Of a stretch of DNA of 64,000 nt, positions 61,408-64,000 are shown piece after piece. The notes under the pieces were generated by a model. The model ran no database searches and had not been told where the DNA came from. It saw nothing but the letters and a program-made list of their open reading frames with translations. The stretch spans positions 1 through 64,000 of the forward strand of contig NZ_PIQJ01000002.1 of assembly GCF_004214835.1 (NCBI RefSeq), given 5' to 3'. The position numbers and the translations under genes are program-made. Every line of letters starts with the position of its first letter. Within the stretch, counting starts at the first letter, position 1. This stretch comes from Pseudidiomarina tainanensis (lineage in GTDB: Bacteria > Pseudomonadota > Gammaproteobacteria > Enterobacterales > Alteromonadaceae).

Positions 61408-62760
61408 ATGACCCGACATTACGATTATCTAGCCATTGGCGCCGGTAGCGGCGGCATTGCATCAGCTAACCGAGCAGCAATTCGCGGAGCTAAAGCGGCC
61501 GTTATTGAAGCCAAAGCCGTTGGTGGAACCTGTGTTAACGTCGGGTGCGTTCCAAAAAAGGTAATGTGGTACGGCGCACACATTGCCGAAGCCATTAAAT
61601 ACAGTTCAGCATACGGGTTTGACCTTGAGCAAAAAGGTTTTGACTGGAGCACCCTAGTCAAAAACCGCGAAGCTTACATTGAACGCATTCATGGCGGTTA
61701 CAAACGTGGCTTTGAGAATAATGGCGTTGACTATATTGAAGGTTTTGCCCGTTTCGTCGATTCGCGCACGGTTGAAGTTAATGGTGAGCGGATTACCGCT
61801 GATCATATCACCATCGCTGTTGGTGGACGCGCTATGATTCCAGATGTACCGGGTGCGGAATATGGTATCGATTCGGATGGCTTTTTTGCGCTAACGGAAC
61901 GTCCTAATAAAGCCGTTGTGATTGGTGCTGGCTATATCGCCGTCGAAATTGCTGGTGTCTTACATGCACTGGGTTCAGACGCTCACTTGTTAGTTCGTGG
62001 CGATCGTCCGCTACGTTACTTTGATCACGACATCACCGATGCTTTATTGGAACGTCTTAAGCAAGATGGCCCAGAATTACATACTGGTTGTGTGGTTGAG
62101 CGCGTTGAAAAAGGCGACGACGGCTTGCTCACAATCCATTGCGATAACGGTGAATCAATCGGCGGTGTTGATTGCTTAATTTGGGCTATCGGCCGTGAAC
62201 CAGCGACCGACAAAATTAACCTAGAAGCTGCTGGCGTGACCGCTGATGCGCACGGATTTATTCGAACTGATAAATACCAAAACACCAATGTCAAAGGCAT
62301 TTATGCCGTCGGTGATATCACCGGTGAAGCCCAATTAACACCCGTCGCCATTAAAGCTGGGCGTTTATTAGCTGAACGTCTATTCAATAAAGACATGCCG
62401 GACGCGCATATGGATTACAGTCAGATTCCAACTATCGTGTTCAGCCATCCAACCATTGGTACCGTTGGCTTAACTGAAACCGAAGCGCGTGAAGTGCACG
62501 GTGATAACGTGAAAGTATATCGTTCACAATTTGCTGCTATGTATAACGCCGTAACACCGCACCGTGCGCTAAGCACCTTTAAGCTGGTATGTGTTGGCCC
62601 TGAAGAGCGTGTTATCGGTCTGCACGGCATTGGCGAAGGGATGGATGAAATTCTGCAAGGTTTTGCCGTAGCAATGAGAATGGGCGCGACGAAAGCCGAT
62701 TTTGATGCCACGGTCGCACTGCACCCAACTAGTGCCGAAGAGTTCGTTACCCTGCGTTAA
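61408..62760 (+). CDS. gor: Glutathione-disulfide reductase
   Basis: FAD/NADPH enzyme that keeps glutathione reduced, 450 residues. N-terminal FAD motif [15 protein letters not shown]; redox pair in [13 protein letters not shown] (Cys near 42 and 47); NADPH domain [11 protein letters not shown] with Arg residues of the NADPH type; C-terminal catalytic HPTSAEE. Full length. It overlaps the convergent tag-like gene by 4 bp. Confidence 0.97.
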   Translation: MTRHYDYLAIGAGSGGIASANRAAIRGAKAAVIEAKAVGGTCVNVGCVPKKVMWYGAHIAEAIKYSSAYGFDLEQKGFDWSTLVKNREAYIERIHGGYKRGFENNGVDYIEGFARFVDSRTVEVNGERITADHITIAVGGRAMIPDVPGAEYGIDSDGFFALTERPNKAVVIGAGYIAVEIAGVLHALGSDAHLLVRGDRPLRYFDHDITDALLERLKQDGPELHTGCVVERVEKGDDGLLTIHCDNGESIGGVDCLIWAIGREPATDKINLEAAGVTADAHGFIRTDKYQNTNVKGIYAVGDITGEAQLTPVAIKAGRLLAERLFNKDMPDAHMDYSQIPTIVFSHPTIGTVGLTETEAREVHGDNVKVYRSQFAAMYNAVTPHRALSTFKLVCVGPEERVIGLHGIGEGMDEILQGFAVAMRMGATKADFDATVALHPTSAEEFVTLR

Positions 62761-63431
62761 CCCTTCACATCAAGCGTCATCGATAAAATGCGAGACAGAT
62801 GGCTGTATGGCAGCCCTGTCTCGCTATGCCACTGATTAAACGTATCCTGAATTTGCTTTGCGCCGCGTCGACTATACGGCGAAGCGTCAAGTAAGTTGTG
62901 ATTGCGTAATGCGGTTAAATTATCAGGCGTTAGGAGATAACCGTCCCAACCTAATCGGCGCAAAACATGTTGCGCTGCCGTTCCGCCGGGGCGCGCTCCG
63001 TGCTTTTTAAAATATCGTAGTAACTCAGCTTGCTCAGCTGATGGCCATTGCGCTAAAAACTTGCCAAAGCTACCGTATCCTTCGGCCACTTCAACAATCA
63101 TCCGTGCATTTATTGGCACCGTCGCAATTTTTTGCAAATTTCGCACAATTCGTTCATCACGCGCCAATTCATCAAGACGTTCGGGCGGTACTTGTTGCCA
63201 ATACAGCGGCAAAAATCCGGCAAAAGCCGCTTCGAACCCAGCCCATTTATTTTCTATTACTCGCCAAGCAAATCCAGCTCGAAACACGCAGCGCGTCATT
63301 TCACCCAGTACTTGGTTATCAGTGATCTTCTGTAATTCAGCTGCTGTTGCTATGCGTGGCATGCGCTCATGCACAGCTGGTTCGCCACCATGACGCTCAC
63401 AAGCACGTTGGTAAAAGTAATCAAATTTCAT
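62757..63431 (-). CDS. DNA-3-methyladenine glycosylase I-like protein (divergent Tag)
   Basis: Helix-hairpin-helix glycosylase superfamily, 224 residues. The [26 protein letters not shown] block corresponds to the aromatic substrate-pocket segment of Tag, and the C-terminal half has the GPGGT-like [22 protein letters not shown] region. The N-terminal Cys and C-terminal His/Cys zinc ligands of E. coli Tag are not seen, so it belongs to a divergent subgroup and its base specificity is uncertain. Confidence 0.78.
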   Translation of the reverse strand: MKFDYFYQRACERHGGEPAVHERMPRIATAAELQKITDNQVLGEMTRCVFRAGFAWRVIENKWAGFEAAFAGFLPLYWQQVPPERLDELARDERIVRNLQKIATVPINARMIVEVAEGYGSFGKFLAQWPSAEQAELLRYFKKHGARPGGTAAQHVLRRLGWDGYLLTPDNLTALRNHNLLDASPYSRRGAKQIQDTFNQWHSETGLPYSHLSRILSMTLDVKG

Positions 63432-63536
63432 CGTTTACTCTGCGGTTTTTTGATCGGATATCAAAGTTTTATCTTCATGGTTAAATACCATAAACTGTAT
63501 CGATTGTCGTTTCACCCATTCAATAAAGAGTAGCCA

Positions 63537-64000
63537 ATGTCTACCTCGAGCAAACCCGTGCAACAAAGTTCAAGTCGTTGGCGTACTTGGCACCGCTGGC
63601 TATCCCTGGTATTCGGGGTGCAATTAGTTATTTGGAGTATCAGCGGCGCGTATATGGTGTTTTTCGAACTCAGTTTTATTCACGGTGATCACTTAGTTAA
63701 AACAAACCATCCGTCATTACCAAATAGCGCTCAGATACGTCCAGTTGAACATGTTATTCGGGCATTTCCACGCGCTCGTGAAGTCACGTTGCAGCCCACT
63801 CTTGTTGGCGGCAAATGGATTGCTACCTATGAAGTTTTCGCTCACCGAGAGACCTTTTTAGTTGACGCTCAATCTCTGCAACCGGTGGTATTTACCGAGG
63901 CCGATATTGTAGCCATCGCTAAGCGACTCTATGCACCAAGCGACTCCGCACCCATAACCAGAGCTACATTACTCGAGCACCGAGCACCAGCAGAGATTAG
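63537..64000 (+). CDS. PepSY-associated membrane protein (partial, runs off window)
   Basis: Open to the right edge; 154 codons seen from the ATG at 63537. A basic N-terminus is followed by WRTWHRWLSLVFGVQLVIWSISGAYMVFFEL, the first membrane helix typical of PepSY-TM proteins, then a periplasmic PepSY-like domain (RPVEHVIRAFPRAREVTL...ATYEVF). Related proteins are often iron-regulated or linked to ferric reductase and siderophore uptake. The C-terminal helices are beyond the window. Confidence 0.8.
   Translation, partial: MSTSSKPVQQSSSRWRTWHRWLSLVFGVQLVIWSISGAYMVFFELSFIHGDHLVKTNHPSLPNSAQIRPVEHVIRAFPRAREVTLQPTLVGGKWIATYEVFAHRETFLVDAQSLQPVVFTEADIVAIAKRLYAPSDSAPITRATLLEHRAPAEI

Overview
The window is chromosomal DNA of a gammaproteobacterium. 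The 5' end of a 16S rRNA gene, conserved blocks such as prmA-dusB-fis and nudC-hemE next to rsd, a PrkB-type kinase, and many Alteromonadales-style families (DUF3016, DUF2970, DPP-IV-like S9 peptidase, subtilisin with a PA insert) suggest a marine or halophilic Alteromonadales, most likely Idiomarinaceae-like. That placement is inference; no search was run.

Layout. 1-568: start of an rrn operon (minus strand) with a clear P1 promoter and leader. 569-7376: secreted subtilisin, trmA, a MerC-type membrane protein behind a palindrome matching a Zur operator, the EF-P lysylation set (epmA, efp, divergent epmB) and a DUF3016 protein. 7395-11841: a compact 4.4-kb integrative element in the 3' end of groEL. 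It is bounded by 19-bp direct repeats, has three 12-bp-phased integrase arm sites at each end, and carries a tyrosine integrase, a DUF4468-like lipoprotein, a small membrane protein, a serine recombinase and about 1 kb of structured non-coding DNA. 11825-13882: groESL with a sigma-32 promoter. 13945-24659: cutA-dsbD, aroQ, accBC, prmA-dusB-fis, purH / lipoprotein methyltransferase-like protein / purD. 24686-31704: maoP, then an anaerobic cassette in which a cytochrome c-fused cd1 nitrite reductase is translationally coupled to a TonB-dependent receptor behind an FNR/DNR-type site, then a CoA-transferase and small membrane or secreted proteins. 31722-34109: arsenate-detoxification pair GAPDH-ArsJ and tRNA-Gly(GCC). 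34152-43243: an unknown membrane/secreted pair, orn, rsgA-psd-GDPD, and an RND efflux pump. 43361-48786: hemE, nudC, rsd, fkpA, slyX, prkB, rlmJ. 48787-55465: OsmC-like protein, arginine succinyltransferase genes astC-astA-astD with an ARG-like box, pabA, trpS, rpe. 55605-64000: two small proteins sharing a motif, oligopeptidase A, DPP-IV-like peptidase, YgjP-like metallopeptidase, gor, a divergent Tag glycosylase and the start of a PepSY membrane protein.

Most genes are housekeeping and compactly packed with many short overlaps. The accessory signals that stand out are the groEL-targeted element and the nirS-TonB receptor operon, which has no heme d1 biosynthesis gene anywhere in the window. 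No CRISPR array or classical insertion sequence was seen.
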